NCBI RefSeq assembly: GCF_000836725.1
Contig: NZ_JXTH01000017.1
Location: forward strand, 1 to 44,027
Direction of reading: 5' to 3'
Origin: Anoxybacillus thermarum
Lineage (GTDB): Bacteria > Bacillota > Bacilli > Bacillales > Anoxybacillaceae
DNA length: 44,027 bases
Positions 16,253 through 25,224 of this stretch are shown here, piece by piece. The translations under genes were made by a program, and so were the position numbers. Position 1 is the first letter of the stretch; each line of letters starts with the position of its first letter. The notes beneath the pieces are model-generated. The model did no database searches, was not told the origin of the DNA, and saw only the letters and a program-made list of their open reading frames with translations.

Positions 16253-17695
16253 ATGCTGGGGAAACGTCACGTATATTGTTTGTTGATCGTTTTTCTTGCT
16301 TTTTTTTCTGTTCCCTTGCATAGTTGGGCAAATACAGAATTAAAGCAAGAAAGACGATTTGTCGATGTTGGAGACGATCATTGGGCAAAAAATGAAATTG
16401 ATTTTTTAGCAAATGCGCAAATGATTAACGGTTATCAAGCTGGGCAAATATTTGAGTTTCGTCCAGCGCAGTCGGTGACGCGCGCAGAAGCAGCGAAAAT
16501 GATAGTGAGCGCCCTTGGACAGGCGGAGTGGAAAGATGGGGCATTGCCGTTTCAAGATATTCCGGTGAATCATTGGGCGCGGGGCTGGATTGCCCGGGCG
16601 GTGCAGCTTGGCATTATGGGGGGAGACGGTACGGCGAATTTTCGCCCAAATGACAGTCTTTCTCGGGCGGAAATGAGCATCGTTCTCGTTAATGCTTTTT
16701 CCCTTGCAAGTAAAGGGGCAGCAGTCGAGGAAGCAACCGTATTTGAAGATACAGAAGGACATTGGGCAATCAGGCATATTAACCGTCTATACTATCACGG
16801 GATTGCTAATGGTCGAGACGGCCGATTTTTCCCAAAAGATGCCGTATCCCGTGCTGAGTTTGCAACGTTATTGGCTCGGACGATTAACGACCAGTTTCGT
16901 TTGCCTTTGCCGGATTTAATTGAACAAGGAAAAACGAACATTCAAGGAATGGTGACGGTTTCTACGCTTAATGTGCGGCAAACGCCGTCAACGGCAGGGG
17001 CGCTTGTCGGAACATTGCAAAAAGGACAAGTTGTGGATGTGTACGATATAAACGGTTATTGGGCAAAAATTGCTTATAACGGTCAGTTTGCTTACGTGCA
17101 TAAAACGTATTTAAAATTGCGAAATATCGAGGGCTCCCCTGTGAAAGGGCGCATTATCGTCGTCGATGCGGGGCACGGCGGAAAAGATCCCGGTGCGATG
17201 AGCGGAGGAGCGAACGAAAAAACGATTGTGCTTGAGGTGGCGAAATTCGTAAAAGAAAAACTTGAAAAAGCAGGCGCAACCGTTATTATGACGCGCGAGA
17301 CAGATGTTTATCCGACGCTGCAAGATCGTGTGAATATTGCGAAAAACAGCTACGCGGAAATGTTTGTCAGCATTCATACAAATTCGGCGGCGAACACAAG
17401 TGCGAAAGGTGCTGAAGTATATTACGATTCATCGACAAATCCAAACAGTGAAGAAAGTAAAAAGCTAGCACAATATATTCAAGAAGAAATTGTGCGCATG
17501 GCAAATATGGTCGATCGTGGAGTAAAAAATAGCGGATTATACGTTTTACGCAACAACACGGTGACAAGTGTGCTCGTGGAGCTAGGATTTATTTCAAATG
17601 CTGAAGATCGTGCCAAATTGACATCGGCTGAATATCAAAACATATACGCAGAAGCGATTTATCAAGGAATTGTGAAATACTATACGTCACAATAA
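16253..17695 (+). CDS. SLH-anchored N-acetylmuramoyl-L-alanine amidase (Amidase_3)
   Basis: The 480-residue product has a signal peptide (ending near SWA, residue 26). Three SLH repeats (residues 35-215; FVDVGDDHWAKNEIDFLANAQ, FQDIPVNHWARGWIARAVQ, FEDTEGHWAIRHINRLYYHG) and a bacterial SH3 domain (residues 235-295; STLNVRQTPSTAGALVGTL) follow. A zinc amidase domain closes it (VVDAGHGGKDPGA, E in VLEVAKFVKEKL, SIHTNSAAN, VLVELGFISN). It cuts the bond between MurNAc and the stem peptide, so it acts in wall turnover or cell separation. The ATG follows AAAGGGAG. The lipoprotein gene starts 13 bases downstream, so they form an operon. Confidence 0.93.
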   Translation: MLGKRHVYCLLIVFLAFFSVPLHSWANTELKQERRFVDVGDDHWAKNEIDFLANAQMINGYQAGQIFEFRPAQSVTRAEAAKMIVSALGQAEWKDGALPFQDIPVNHWARGWIARAVQLGIMGGDGTANFRPNDSLSRAEMSIVLVNAFSLASKGAAVEEATVFEDTEGHWAIRHINRLYYHGIANGRDGRFFPKDAVSRAEFATLLARTINDQFRLPLPDLIEQGKTNIQGMVTVSTLNVRQTPSTAGALVGTLQKGQVVDVYDINGYWAKIAYNGQFAYVHKTYLKLRNIEGSPVKGRIIVVDAGHGGKDPGAMSGGANEKTIVLEVAKFVKEKLEKAGATVIMTRETDVYPTLQDRVNIAKNSYAEMFVSIHTNSAANTSAKGAEVYYDSSTNPNSEESKKLAQYIQEEIVRMANMVDRGVKNSGLYVLRNNTVTSVLVELGFISNAEDRAKLTSAEYQNIYAEAIYQGIVKYYTSQ

Positions 17696-17708
17696 CGGGG
17701 GTGATGTT

Positions 17709-18446
17709 TTGAAAAGATGGATTGTTTTCATTAGTTTGCTTTTCCTTGCGGCATGCGAGCAAGAGTATGCTGGAGCAAGTGAAGAGCAAGAAATTGCGAC
17801 AGCACCGTGGACGGAGCAGCAGTTAGCGGATACAAATAGCCGTATGAATCAAATCGATGACAAAATGAAACAATTGGAGCAGGAGTTAGCTAAAATAAAA
17901 GTAGCTGCCGATTCTCCGCAAGTGTTTAAAGATGTACCGATTGATCATTGGGCGTATGTTCATGTTGTTCGATTATATCGTCAAAATATTGTTGGCGGTG
18001 TGGGGGCTGGCTTGTTTGCTCCAAATCAAGCGATTACGCGTGCGCAAGCAGCAACAATGCTTGTTAGGGCATTTCAACTTCCGCTATCGAATAAGCCATC
18101 GATTTTTGCGGATGTCCCAAATTCTCATCCGTTTGCCCGCGAAATTATGACGGCGTATGAGGCTGGCTTTGTCGGAGGGTATCCAAACAATCGCTTTGCC
18201 CCTCAAGAGTCCATGAAGCGAAAACATATGGCAATGATTATTCAACGTGCTTTTCGCTTGCAAGCAACGTCAGCGCCATATGCAGGGTATAAAGATGTAA
18301 CAAACGGAACAGAAGGGGCACTAGAAATTCGCATCATTTCCCAACACGGTATTGCGGAAGGAAACAATGGGCTCTTTTATCCAGAACAATCGACGACCCG
18401 CGCTCACTTTGCTACATTTATGGATCGAGCGCTGCAAAAGAAATAG
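17709..18446 (+). CDS. Lipoprotein with coiled coil and three SLH repeats
   Basis: This 245-residue protein has a TTG start after GGGGGTGATG. Its short signal peptide ends in the lipobox FLAAC (Cys about residue 16), so the N-terminus should be lipidated in the membrane. A Glu/Gln coiled coil (residues 45-65; MNQIDDKMKQLEQELAKI) leads to three SLH repeats (residues 70-245; FKDVPIDHWAYVHVVRLYRQ, FADVPNSHPFAREIMTAYEA, YKDVTNGTEGALEIRIISQ). No enzymatic domain is present. The design suggests a tether bridging membrane and wall polymer, which is inference. It is cotranscribed with the amidase. Confidence 0.88.
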   Translation: MKRWIVFISLLFLAACEQEYAGASEEQEIATAPWTEQQLADTNSRMNQIDDKMKQLEQELAKIKVAADSPQVFKDVPIDHWAYVHVVRLYRQNIVGGVGAGLFAPNQAITRAQAATMLVRAFQLPLSNKPSIFADVPNSHPFAREIMTAYEAGFVGGYPNNRFAPQESMKRKHMAMIIQRAFRLQATSAPYAGYKDVTNGTEGALEIRIISQHGIAEGNNGLFYPEQSTTRAHFATFMDRALQKK

Positions 18447-18480
18447 GCTGTGCACATGCACAGCCCTATTTTATTTTTTT
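18446..18480. terminator. Bidirectional terminator between convergent genes
   Basis: A GGCTGTGCA/TGCACAGCC stem with a two-base loop has CTATTTTATTTTTTT on the plus side and TATTTCTTTT on the minus side. It serves the SLH lipoprotein and the SpoIID/LytB gene. Confidence 0.88.
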
Positions 18481-19809
18481 CACTTCAATGCCTTTATAGT
18501 AGTACTTTAAAATTTGGTCGTACGTAAATCCTTTTTCCGCCATTGAGCGTGCTCCCCATTGGCTCATGCCGAGCCGATGCCCCCATCCGCTCCCTGTGAA
18601 TGTAAATTCCGTTGGGGCGGTTGGATAGTACATTGTTTCGTTCTCTGTACGAATGGACGCATTTCCGCCCGAAATGATCGTCTGTCCGCTGTTTGTTTGA
18701 AGTGTGTAGCCGACGATATGATCGATCGTTTGTTCCGAACCGTCCGCAAGTTTTACTTTCACGTTGGCATTTCCCTTGACATCGAAGGAAATACTTTTTA
18801 ATGAAACGCCAAAAAATGAACGGAACGCATCAGCGGATGACACAAACGAAGGCCGCGCTTGCACGGTACGTTTTTGTCCTGTGGCTGGATTGTACACGGT
18901 CGCTTCTATTTGTTGTACGCTCCTTGCATTCGTTTTTTGCGTCACACGAAGCGACACGACCTGTTCGTTTGTCAGCTTGAATTTTGATGATACAACGTTT
19001 GTTGCCACTTTTGCATTCCATCCGTAATGCGGATTGCTTGCATGGCGATCGTACGGATCGGCAACAGAACGGATGTACGGAACGATGCTGCTCCATACAT
19101 TTTCGCTATTTTCTGTATTTCCGCCTGAGCTTGAGTGAAAATAAGCAGAAATCGGCTCGTTTTCATATGTGGCATACACGCCCGCTGTTTCGTTGACTGC
19201 TGCGGTAGTTGTTGCTTGCTCTTTTGATTTCCCGCCGTACACTTGGCTCGCAACTGTCATTTGTAAAAAAGATGACCTTTTCAATTGGGCATACGCATAG
19301 CTGCGTGCAGCGACAGCTTGTGCTTTTAACGCTTCTTTATGCCAAGAAGCAGGCATTTCTCCAGGGACAACACCTTTTAAGTAGTCTTCCATGTCTAACG
19401 TATTAAATAAGTTTGGTGCTGTCGGTCCTGGTATAATTTCAAACGATCCGCGATATTTCACAGGTGCTGATGTGCCATTGGCTTGTTGAATGCTGCTAAT
19501 CGTGACATCATGTTGGTCGTTTCTTGTCACTTCATCTAATAAAAAACCGCTTGTCGATGTGTAAGAAACGTCATTGACCGTTGCGACGACTGTTCCGTTC
19601 GTTTGCGAAAAGGCAATCGGATTTGTAAATGGGATCACTTGTTTCGTTTTTAGATCAATGAGTTGATAGTTTCCGTTTACCGTCGCAAGAAACGTTGCTG
19701 TCGGCAATAGTTTTACCTTCACAGGAGTTGGATACGTTGTTGCATGAACGGACGTTGGGATAAAAAGAAACATAGTGAAAGCAGCTATGATCCATCGAAT
19801 GCTTTTCAT
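18466..19809 (-). CDS. SpoIID/LytB-domain protein, secreted
   Basis: The 447-residue protein has a signal peptide (ending SVHA, residue 23), a beta-rich N-terminal region, and the SpoIID/LytB domain. Signature words are NTLDMEDYLKGVVPGEMPASW, KAQAVAARSYAYAQ, YFHSSSGGNTENSENVW and, at the end, SGWGHRLGMSQWGARSMAEKG. Members are lytic transglycosylases (SpoIID) or enhancers of wall amidases (LytB for LytC in B. subtilis). The nearby amidase gene favours the LytB-like role, but the sequence alone does not settle it. The start codon lies 2 bases after the stop of the small gene upstream, so translation should be coupled. Confidence 0.9.
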   Translation of the reverse strand: MKSIRWIIAAFTMFLFIPTSVHATTYPTPVKVKLLPTATFLATVNGNYQLIDLKTKQVIPFTNPIAFSQTNGTVVATVNDVSYTSTSGFLLDEVTRNDQHDVTISSIQQANGTSAPVKYRGSFEIIPGPTAPNLFNTLDMEDYLKGVVPGEMPASWHKEALKAQAVAARSYAYAQLKRSSFLQMTVASQVYGGKSKEQATTTAAVNETAGVYATYENEPISAYFHSSSGGNTENSENVWSSIVPYIRSVADPYDRHASNPHYGWNAKVATNVVSSKFKLTNEQVVSLRVTQKTNARSVQQIEATVYNPATGQKRTVQARPSFVSSADAFRSFFGVSLKSISFDVKGNANVKVKLADGSEQTIDHIVGYTLQTNSGQTIISGGNASIRTENETMYYPTAPTEFTFTGSGWGHRLGMSQWGARSMAEKGFTYDQILKYYYKGIEVKKIK

Positions 19810-19811
19810 TG

Positions 19812-20030
19812 TTATTTCGCCGCCTCTAGTTGTTGTTTCAAGTTCTCGACTTCTTGTTCGAGTTGTTGAACGCGCTGTTCTAGTTTTGTGACGCGCTCAT
19901 TTAGCGGATTTATTTTTGCTAGCACCCATTCTACACTTGCTAAAACAGGTTCGCTGTTTGCTAGTGCTTTTGATGCGGATACCGTCAGCATCGCAGCAAG
20001 CAACATCATGATGATCGTTCTTTTTCTCAC
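19812..20030 (-). CDS. Small exported or membrane-tethered coiled-coil protein
   Basis: The 72-residue product has a basic start (MRKRTIIMMLLAAMLTV), a probable signal peptide ending ALA, and a C-terminal heptad coiled coil (NERVTKLEQRVQQLEQEVENL). GTG 20030 lies 6 bases after GGGAGGAG; a longer frame from ATG 20048 would place the start before that site and is rejected. It is the first gene of the operon with the SpoIID/LytB gene. Function is unknown; a partner or dimerising helper for that protein is a guess from coupling. Confidence 0.75.
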   Translation of the reverse strand: MRKRTIIMMLLAAMLTVSASKALANSEPVLASVEWVLAKINPLNERVTKLEQRVQQLEQEVENLKQQLEAAK

Positions 20031-20129
20031 CGTTTTCTCCTCCCTCATTTCTATCTATCTCACATTATAACAAATCATTTCAGCAAAAAGGACGAAAATG
20101 TAACAAAATTCTAGTTTTCTATTTTCCAT

Positions 20130-20157
20130 TTGTCGATTTTAAAATTTATGGTATAAT
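20130..20157 (+). promoter_or_regulatory. SigA promoter of tagO
   Basis: TTGTCG (20130-20135), 16 bases, TATAAT (20152-20157). Transcription would start about 90 bases before the tagO ATG, leaving a leader with no clear structure. Confidence 0.6.
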
Positions 20158-20254
20158 GTCTCATAGGTTTGTGAAAAGAGATGGTAGAAAGTGTCACTTT
20201 TTGAACAATAATTGATTGAAAAATCGGGAATGCTAACGAATAGGGAGGTTTCCT

Positions 20255-21307
20255 ATGGTTTATTTCACCTTGTTTCTTTGTTTTATTTTATCTGTACTCG
20301 TTACACCTATCGTCAAATGGTTGGCGTTTCGAATTGGTGCAACGGACAAGCCAAATCAGCGGAAAGTACATCAAAAAATTATGCCGCGTTTAGGCGGGTT
20401 AGCGATTTTTATTAGTTTTATCATCGGCTATTTTGTATTGAAACCAGCTAGCCCATATGCGACAGCGATTGTCGTTGGTGCGACAATCATCGTATTCACG
20501 GGAGTACTTGATGATATATATGAGTTGCCACCAAAGTGGAAGCTGCTCGGTCAAATTATTGCTGCGATTGTTGTTGTATATGGGGGCATTCGCATTGACT
20601 TCATCAACTTGCCGTTTGGCGGCCATCTACAATTCGGGATATTGAGCATCCCGATTACGATGCTTTGGATTATCGGCATTACAAATGCGATTAACTTAAT
20701 TGACGGTTTGGATGGTTTAGCTGCCGGCGTATCGTCCATTGCTCTTGTTACGATTGCTGGAATGGCAGCGACGATGGGCAATACGTATGTGTTCGTCTTT
20801 GCAATGAGTTTATTGTTGCTTGGAAGTACGCTCGGCTTTCTTTTATATAATTTCCATCCAGCGAAAATTTTTATGGGCGATACAGGGGCGTTATTTTTAG
20901 GTTATATGATCTCAGTGTTATCGCTTCTCGGTTTTAAAAACGTTACGGTGTTTTCGTTAATTATCCCGATTTTGATTTTAGGGGTTCCTATTTCAGATAC
21001 GCTATTTGCCATCGTCAGACGCATCGTTAATAAGCAACCGTTATCGGCGCCAGATAAATCGCATTTGCATCATTGTTTATTGCGTCTCGGATACAGTCAT
21101 CGTCAAACGGTGTTAATTATTTATGGCATGGCAGCGATGTTTGGTGTTGCGGCAGTTGTATTATCGAAAGCAACGATGTTTGGTGCATTAGTTGTCATTG
21201 CGTTCGTGTTGCTTGTCGTTGAGCTTGTTGTCGAGAAAATTGGGCTTGTCGGTAAAGATTATCGCCCGCTGTTGAAAATGGTTCGCGGCATGAGGAAAAT
21301 TTCATAA
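20255..21307 (+). CDS. tagO: UDP-GlcNAc:undecaprenyl-phosphate GlcNAc-1-phosphate transferase
   Basis: The 350-residue polytopic protein has about 10-11 membrane helices and the MraY/WecA family motifs. These are KPNQRKVHQKIMPRLGG, the Asp pair in GVLDDIYELPPKWK, NAINLIDGLDGLAAG, the FMGDTGALFLGY loop, and the substrate loop with DKSHLHHCLLRLG. It starts wall teichoic acid (and related surface glycan) synthesis on the lipid carrier at the inner membrane face. The ATG follows AGGGAGG at normal spacing. It is convergent with the LCP gene, as these two genes are near each other in B. subtilis too. Confidence 0.93.
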   Translation: MVYFTLFLCFILSVLVTPIVKWLAFRIGATDKPNQRKVHQKIMPRLGGLAIFISFIIGYFVLKPASPYATAIVVGATIIVFTGVLDDIYELPPKWKLLGQIIAAIVVVYGGIRIDFINLPFGGHLQFGILSIPITMLWIIGITNAINLIDGLDGLAAGVSSIALVTIAGMAATMGNTYVFVFAMSLLLLGSTLGFLLYNFHPAKIFMGDTGALFLGYMISVLSLLGFKNVTVFSLIIPILILGVPISDTLFAIVRRIVNKQPLSAPDKSHLHHCLLRLGYSHRQTVLIIYGMAAMFGVAAVVLSKATMFGALVVIAFVLLVVELVVEKIGLVGKDYRPLLKMVRGMRKIS

Positions 21308-21312
21308 AACGA

Positions 21313-21342
21313 AAAAAGGGTGTTCGACGGAACACCCTTTTC
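21313..21342. terminator. Bidirectional terminator between tagO and the LCP gene
   Basis: AAAAGGGTGTTC-GACG-GAACACCCTTTT forms a strong stem with A and T tracts on both sides, so it can work in both directions. Confidence 0.88.
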
Positions 21343-22359
21343 TTATTCTTGCGCGAATTGTTCTGTTTGTGCTTGATAAGATGATACATCAAGATGTGTT
21401 TTTAACGTTTGCTTAATTTCATCTACGGTTGCTTCATCAAGTCGGTAATAATATACGCCGCTAATGCGTGCGTCTTCTCCTTTGAGATGAAGCGTTTCAA
21501 TGTTTGCGCCTGTCCCTTTTGTTGCATAAGCAAAAAAGCCTTTCATTTCCTCAAACGTTAAGTTCGTCGTCATATTTTTCCCGACAGCTTCCATCACATC
21601 GTCAAATTTTGTGAGCGATTTTACGTTCATCGCTTTTTTGAAGATTGCTTTCATCAGTTCTTGTTGACGTTTGCCGCGCTCGATGTCGTTGTCATATTTA
21701 CGTGTTCTCGCAAGCGCCAGCGCTTCTTCGCCATTTAATGTTTGTAAGCCTGGTTTTAAATAAATCGCGTCTTTCCGATCGTGTGAATCCATTTCGCGAA
21801 GTTCGTAAGGGACATCAAACTCAATGCCACCGAGTTCGTCAACGACATCAACAAACGCTTCAAAATTCATTTTGACGTAATAGTCAACTGGGATATCAAG
21901 CAATTCTTCAACCGTTTCGACCGTTGCTTTTACCCCGCCGTATGCATGGGCGTGCGTAATTTTATCGTATTTTTTCTCGATTGGAATGTATACGTAAGAG
22001 TCGCGTGGGATGCTAAGCAATTTTACCGTTTTATCTTTTACGTTAAATGTCGCAAGGACAAGCGCATCGGAACGTACTGCCCCCATTCCTCTCTGTTGGC
22101 GAATGTTGCTGTCGTCTACGCCGATAAATAAAACAGAAATGTTATCGGAATTCGGATCCACTTCTTTTATTCGCTTTTCTGATTTTTCGCGTCCATCAAT
22201 TTGTTCGAATGACTGTTGAATGACGGACTGTGCTTTGTTGAAAAGAAACGTCGCGTACGCCCCTCCGCCGATGATAAGAAGGAGAAATGGCAGTACAACA
22301 AAGGTCCATATTTTTCTTCGTTTTTTCTTTTTCCTCATATATGCTCGTCTATTTTGCAT
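21343..22359 (-). CDS. LytR-CpsA-Psr (LCP) family wall polymer ligase
   Basis: The 338-residue protein has a short, very basic N-terminus, one membrane helix (residues 18-38) and an extracytoplasmic LCP domain. The domain holds the conserved Arg/Asp residues that bind the polyprenyl pyrophosphate: ISVLFIGVDD, RSDALVLATF, LLSIPRDSYV and ALARTRKYDNDIERGKRQQ. LCP enzymes move teichoic acid or other glycans from the lipid carrier to peptidoglycan. It is closest in context to TagU/LytR. Start ATG 22359 follows AAGGGG. It fits with tagO and with the need of SLH proteins for a wall polymer receptor. Confidence 0.9.
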   Translation of the reverse strand: MQNRRAYMRKKKKRRKIWTFVVLPFLLLIIGGGAYATFLFNKAQSVIQQSFEQIDGREKSEKRIKEVDPNSDNISVLFIGVDDSNIRQQRGMGAVRSDALVLATFNVKDKTVKLLSIPRDSYVYIPIEKKYDKITHAHAYGGVKATVETVEELLDIPVDYYVKMNFEAFVDVVDELGGIEFDVPYELREMDSHDRKDAIYLKPGLQTLNGEEALALARTRKYDNDIERGKRQQELMKAIFKKAMNVKSLTKFDDVMEAVGKNMTTNLTFEEMKGFFAYATKGTGANIETLHLKGEDARISGVYYYRLDEATVDEIKQTLKTHLDVSSYQAQTEQFAQE

Positions 22360-22452
22360 TTTCGTTCCCCTTTTTTCAAAAGTTCAACAAATATCGACAT
22401 GTAAACAATCATCATTTTACAAAATTTTTATGCAGCCGTAAACGAAAATTTT

Positions 22453-23091
22453 TTACTGCACGACGTCAAACTCGACGTATACATGCTCGCCATCTGTGAT
22501 GGTGCTTTTCCCATTAGTCAGTTCTGTCATCCATGCGCGGAATTCGTCCTTTTGTTTTTCTTCGACGTATGTGTCAATTGTGACATGCTCGGCATAATGA
22601 ATGTCTTTTATCGTATAAATAGAGGCGCGTAGTTCATTTTCGACTTTCCCGAGCCATGTGTAGTCAATTGTTGTATGCATGATGCGCATCAGTTTACGTT
22701 CGACAATGCCTGCGGCTTTTAGTCCTTCTGTCACCGCTTTTCCGTAGGCGCGCACAAGGCCACCAGCGCCGAGTTTAATACCACCAAAATATCGTGTCAC
22801 AACGACGACGGTGTTTTTTAGTTTTTTCTTTTTCAACACTTCGAGCATCGGAACGCCTGCCGTGCCGCTCGGTTCTCCATCATCGTTTGCTTTTTGAATG
22901 TGATCGTGTTCGCCGATCATATATGCGGAACAGTTATGCGTTGCATCCCAATGTTTTTTCTTGATTTGTTGGATAAAGCGAATCGCTTCTTCTTCTGTTG
23001 TTGCGCGTTCAGCGTAACAAATGAAGCGCGATTTTTCAATGATGATTTCTGCCTCTCCATATCCTTTTACCGTATAGTATGCCTCTAACAA
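22453..23091 (-). CDS. yvyE: IMPACT/YigZ family protein (YvyE)
   Basis: The 212-residue product has the UPF0029 N-terminal domain with KSRFICYAERATTEEEA, HNCSAYMIG, DDGEPSGTAGVPMLEVL and TRYFGGIKLGAGGLVRAYG, then the C-terminal RRM-like DUF1949 part. The family is linked to translation regulation (the yeast and mammalian homologue is IMPACT), but its bacterial role is unclear. The start is TTG 23091, 7 bases after GAGGTGAT. It is divergent from degS, the same arrangement as in B. subtilis. Confidence 0.92.
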   Translation of the reverse strand: MLEAYYTVKGYGEAEIIIEKSRFICYAERATTEEEAIRFIQQIKKKHWDATHNCSAYMIGEHDHIQKANDDGEPSGTAGVPMLEVLKKKKLKNTVVVVTRYFGGIKLGAGGLVRAYGKAVTEGLKAAGIVERKLMRIMHTTIDYTWLGKVENELRASIYTIKDIHYAEHVTIDTYVEEKQKDEFRAWMTELTNGKSTITDGEHVYVEFDVVQ

Positions 23092-23167
23092 CGTGTAATC
23101 ACCTCGAATGATTATTGGAATGTTGTGCGTTTGCTGTCGAAAAATGCTGATAGAAATAGGTGAAACA

Positions 23168-23176
23168 TGTTATAAT
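23168..23176 (+). promoter_or_regulatory. Extended -10 promoter of degSU
   Basis: TG-T-TATAAT (TATAAT at 23171-23176) is an extended -10 element without a good -35. A TGTCGAAAAA word (23135-23144), Spo0A-box-like, lies upstream. Confidence 0.5.
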
Positions 23177-23285
23177 GAAATTATAAAACGATATGTAAAA
23201 TGTTCAAAGTAAGAAGAATATTCAAATAAAAGTCAGAAAAGTCATTTTGCTTGACTTTTGGTCATTTTTCCTTTAGGTGGTGTAT

Positions 23286-24449
23286 ATGTCCAATAAAAAA
23301 ATAAATGCAAAAGAGCTCGACCGAATTGTAAAAAAAATGATTGAAACGGTCGACCAAAGTAAAGCGGAAATTTTTCATATTAGCGAACAGTCGCGCAAAG
23401 AACATGAGCGTTTGCTTGAAGAGCTCCGACAAACGAAAGAGGAAGTAAAACGCGTCATTTCTCAAACGGATGATTTAGAGATGAAAACACGGTTCGCACG
23501 CCAGCGGCTGTCCGACGTCAGCAAAAACTTCTCTCGCTATACGGAAGATGAAATTCGCCAAGCGTATGAGAAAGCGCATTCGCTACAAATGGAACTAGCG
23601 ATGGCGCAAGAAAAAGAAAAACAGCTGCGCCAACGCCGCGATGAGTTGGAAAGAAGGCTAGCTTCTGTGAAAGAAACGATTGAGCGAGCGGATCATTTAA
23701 TTGGCCAAGTGACGGTTGTGCTAAACTATTTGAATGGGGATTTCCGCGAGCTGAGCGAGTTTATTACTGGCGCAAACGAAAAGCAAGAATTTGGACTTCG
23801 TATTATCGAGGCACAAGAGGAGGAGCGGAAGCGATTGTCGCGGGAAATTCATGATGGACCTGCGCAAATGCTCGCGAACGTCATTATGCGCTCCGATTTA
23901 ATTGAGCGCATTTACCGCGAGCGAGGTGCGGAGGAAGCGATTCGTGAAATGCGCGATTTAAAAAAAATGGTGCGTTCTGCTTTATACGAAGTGCGCCGCA
24001 TCATTTACGATTTACGGCCAATGGCGCTTGATGATCTCGGTTTAATTCCGACGTTAAAAAAATATTTACAAACGATCGAGGAATATCATAAAAAAACGAT
24101 TACGTTTACATACATAGGAGAAGTACGCCGCTTATCCGATCGTTTTGAAGTCGCCATTTTCCGCCTCGTGCAAGAAGCGGTGCAAAATGCGTTAAAGCAT
24201 GCGGAGGCGAAGGAGATTCAAGTGAAAATGGAGCTAAAAAAAGATAGTTTGTTGATCGTCGTGAAAGATGATGGCAAAGGATTTAATCCGAATGAAAAGA
24301 AAGACAAAGCATTCGGATTAATCGGTATGCGTGAGCGCATCGAATGGCTGGAGGGAAAACTACATCTTTACTCACAACTTGGACGCGGAACGATTGTGAC
24401 GATGAACATTCCGCTTCATAAGACGCAACAGAAAGGGGAGCAGCAGTGA
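23286..24449 (+). CDS. degS: DegS sensor histidine kinase
   Basis: The 387-residue soluble kinase has an N-terminal sensor and coiled-coil part (residues 1-175), with no membrane segment, as expected of DegS. The HisKA_3 phospho-acceptor is [13 protein letters not shown] (His near residue 188). The ATPase domain has N box [14 protein letters not shown]1 DDGKGF and G2 GLIGMRERI. It phosphorylates DegU to control exoenzymes, competence and motility. ATG 23286 is preceded by TAGGTGGTG; the upstream GTG codons in that site were rejected. The TGA overlaps the degU GTG by four bases. Confidence 0.95.
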   Translation: MSNKKINAKELDRIVKKMIETVDQSKAEIFHISEQSRKEHERLLEELRQTKEEVKRVISQTDDLEMKTRFARQRLSDVSKNFSRYTEDEIRQAYEKAHSLQMELAMAQEKEKQLRQRRDELERRLASVKETIERADHLIGQVTVVLNYLNGDFRELSEFITGANEKQEFGLRIIEAQEEERKRLSREIHDGPAQMLANVIMRSDLIERIYRERGAEEAIREMRDLKKMVRSALYEVRRIIYDLRPMALDDLGLIPTLKKYLQTIEEYHKKTITFTYIGEVRRLSDRFEVAIFRLVQEAVQNALKHAEAKEIQVKMELKKDSLLIVVKDDGKGFNPNEKKDKAFGLIGMRERIEWLEGKLHLYSQLGRGTIVTMNIPLHKTQQKGEQQ

Positions 24450-25126
24450 AAACGCGCATTGTTTTAATTGATGACCATAAACTATTTCGGGAAGGAATTA
24501 AACGCATTTTAGATTTTGAACAAGATTTTGAAGTCGTCGCGGAAGGAAGCGATGGAGACGAAGCGTTGGCGCTTGTCGAGCAATATAAGCCGGATGTCGT
24601 CATTATGGACATAAATATGCCGCATGTTAATGGAGTAGAGGCGACGCGCCAACTCATTGAGGCGTATCCGGATACAAAAGTAATCATTTTATCGATTCAC
24701 GATGATGAAAGTTACGTCATGCACGCCTTGCAAACGGGAGCGATGGGATATTTGTTAAAAGAGATGGATGCAGACGCCTTAATTGAAGCCGTTCGTGTCG
24801 TAGCGGAGGGCGGCTCGTACTTGCATCCGAAAGTGACGCATAATCTTGTGAAGGAATATCGTCGTCTCGTCGCTGGAGAGGGAACAGGACAAGAAAAGCA
24901 AAAACAAGCCGTACGCCGACCGTACCATTTATTGACTCGCCGCGAATGCGAAGTGTTGCAGTTGTTAGCGGATGGAAAAAGCAATAAAGGCATTGCGGAT
25001 GCGCTATTTATTAGCGAAAAAACGGTGAAAAACCATGTAAGCAATATTTTGCAAAAATTAAATGTTAACGACCGAACGCAAGCTGTTGTCGTTGCGATTA
25101 AAAACGGCTGGGTAGAAGTGAAATAA
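24446..25126 (+). CDS. degU: DegU response regulator
   Basis: The 226-residue protein has a receiver domain (acidic pair DDH at residues 9-11, phospho-acceptor Asp in [10 protein letters not shown] near 56, Lys in [11 protein letters not shown] near 107). A NarL/LuxR-type HTH follows ([38 protein letters not shown]). It is the partner of DegS and a global regulator of secreted enzymes, biofilm, motility and, unphosphorylated, competence. The GTG start overlaps the degS stop (GTGA). Confidence 0.96.
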   Translation: MKTRIVLIDDHKLFREGIKRILDFEQDFEVVAEGSDGDEALALVEQYKPDVVIMDINMPHVNGVEATRQLIEAYPDTKVIILSIHDDESYVMHALQTGAMGYLLKEMDADALIEAVRVVAEGGSYLHPKVTHNLVKEYRRLVAGEGTGQEKQKQAVRRPYHLLTRRECEVLQLLADGKSNKGIADALFISEKTVKNHVSNILQKLNVNDRTQAVVVAIKNGWVEVK

Positions 25127-25155
25127 GGTTGTCGAGCGGATTCGACAACCTTTTT
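25127..25155 (+). terminator. Terminator of degSU
   Basis: GGTTGTCGA-GCGGA-TTCGACAACC followed by TTTTT, directly after the degU stop. Confidence 0.93.
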
Positions 25156-25224
25156 CAATGCAATGGTAGTTATAATGTAGTACAATGCAAGTAGGAAAAA
25201 TTTTGGACAAGGAAGGTAAAGGCA

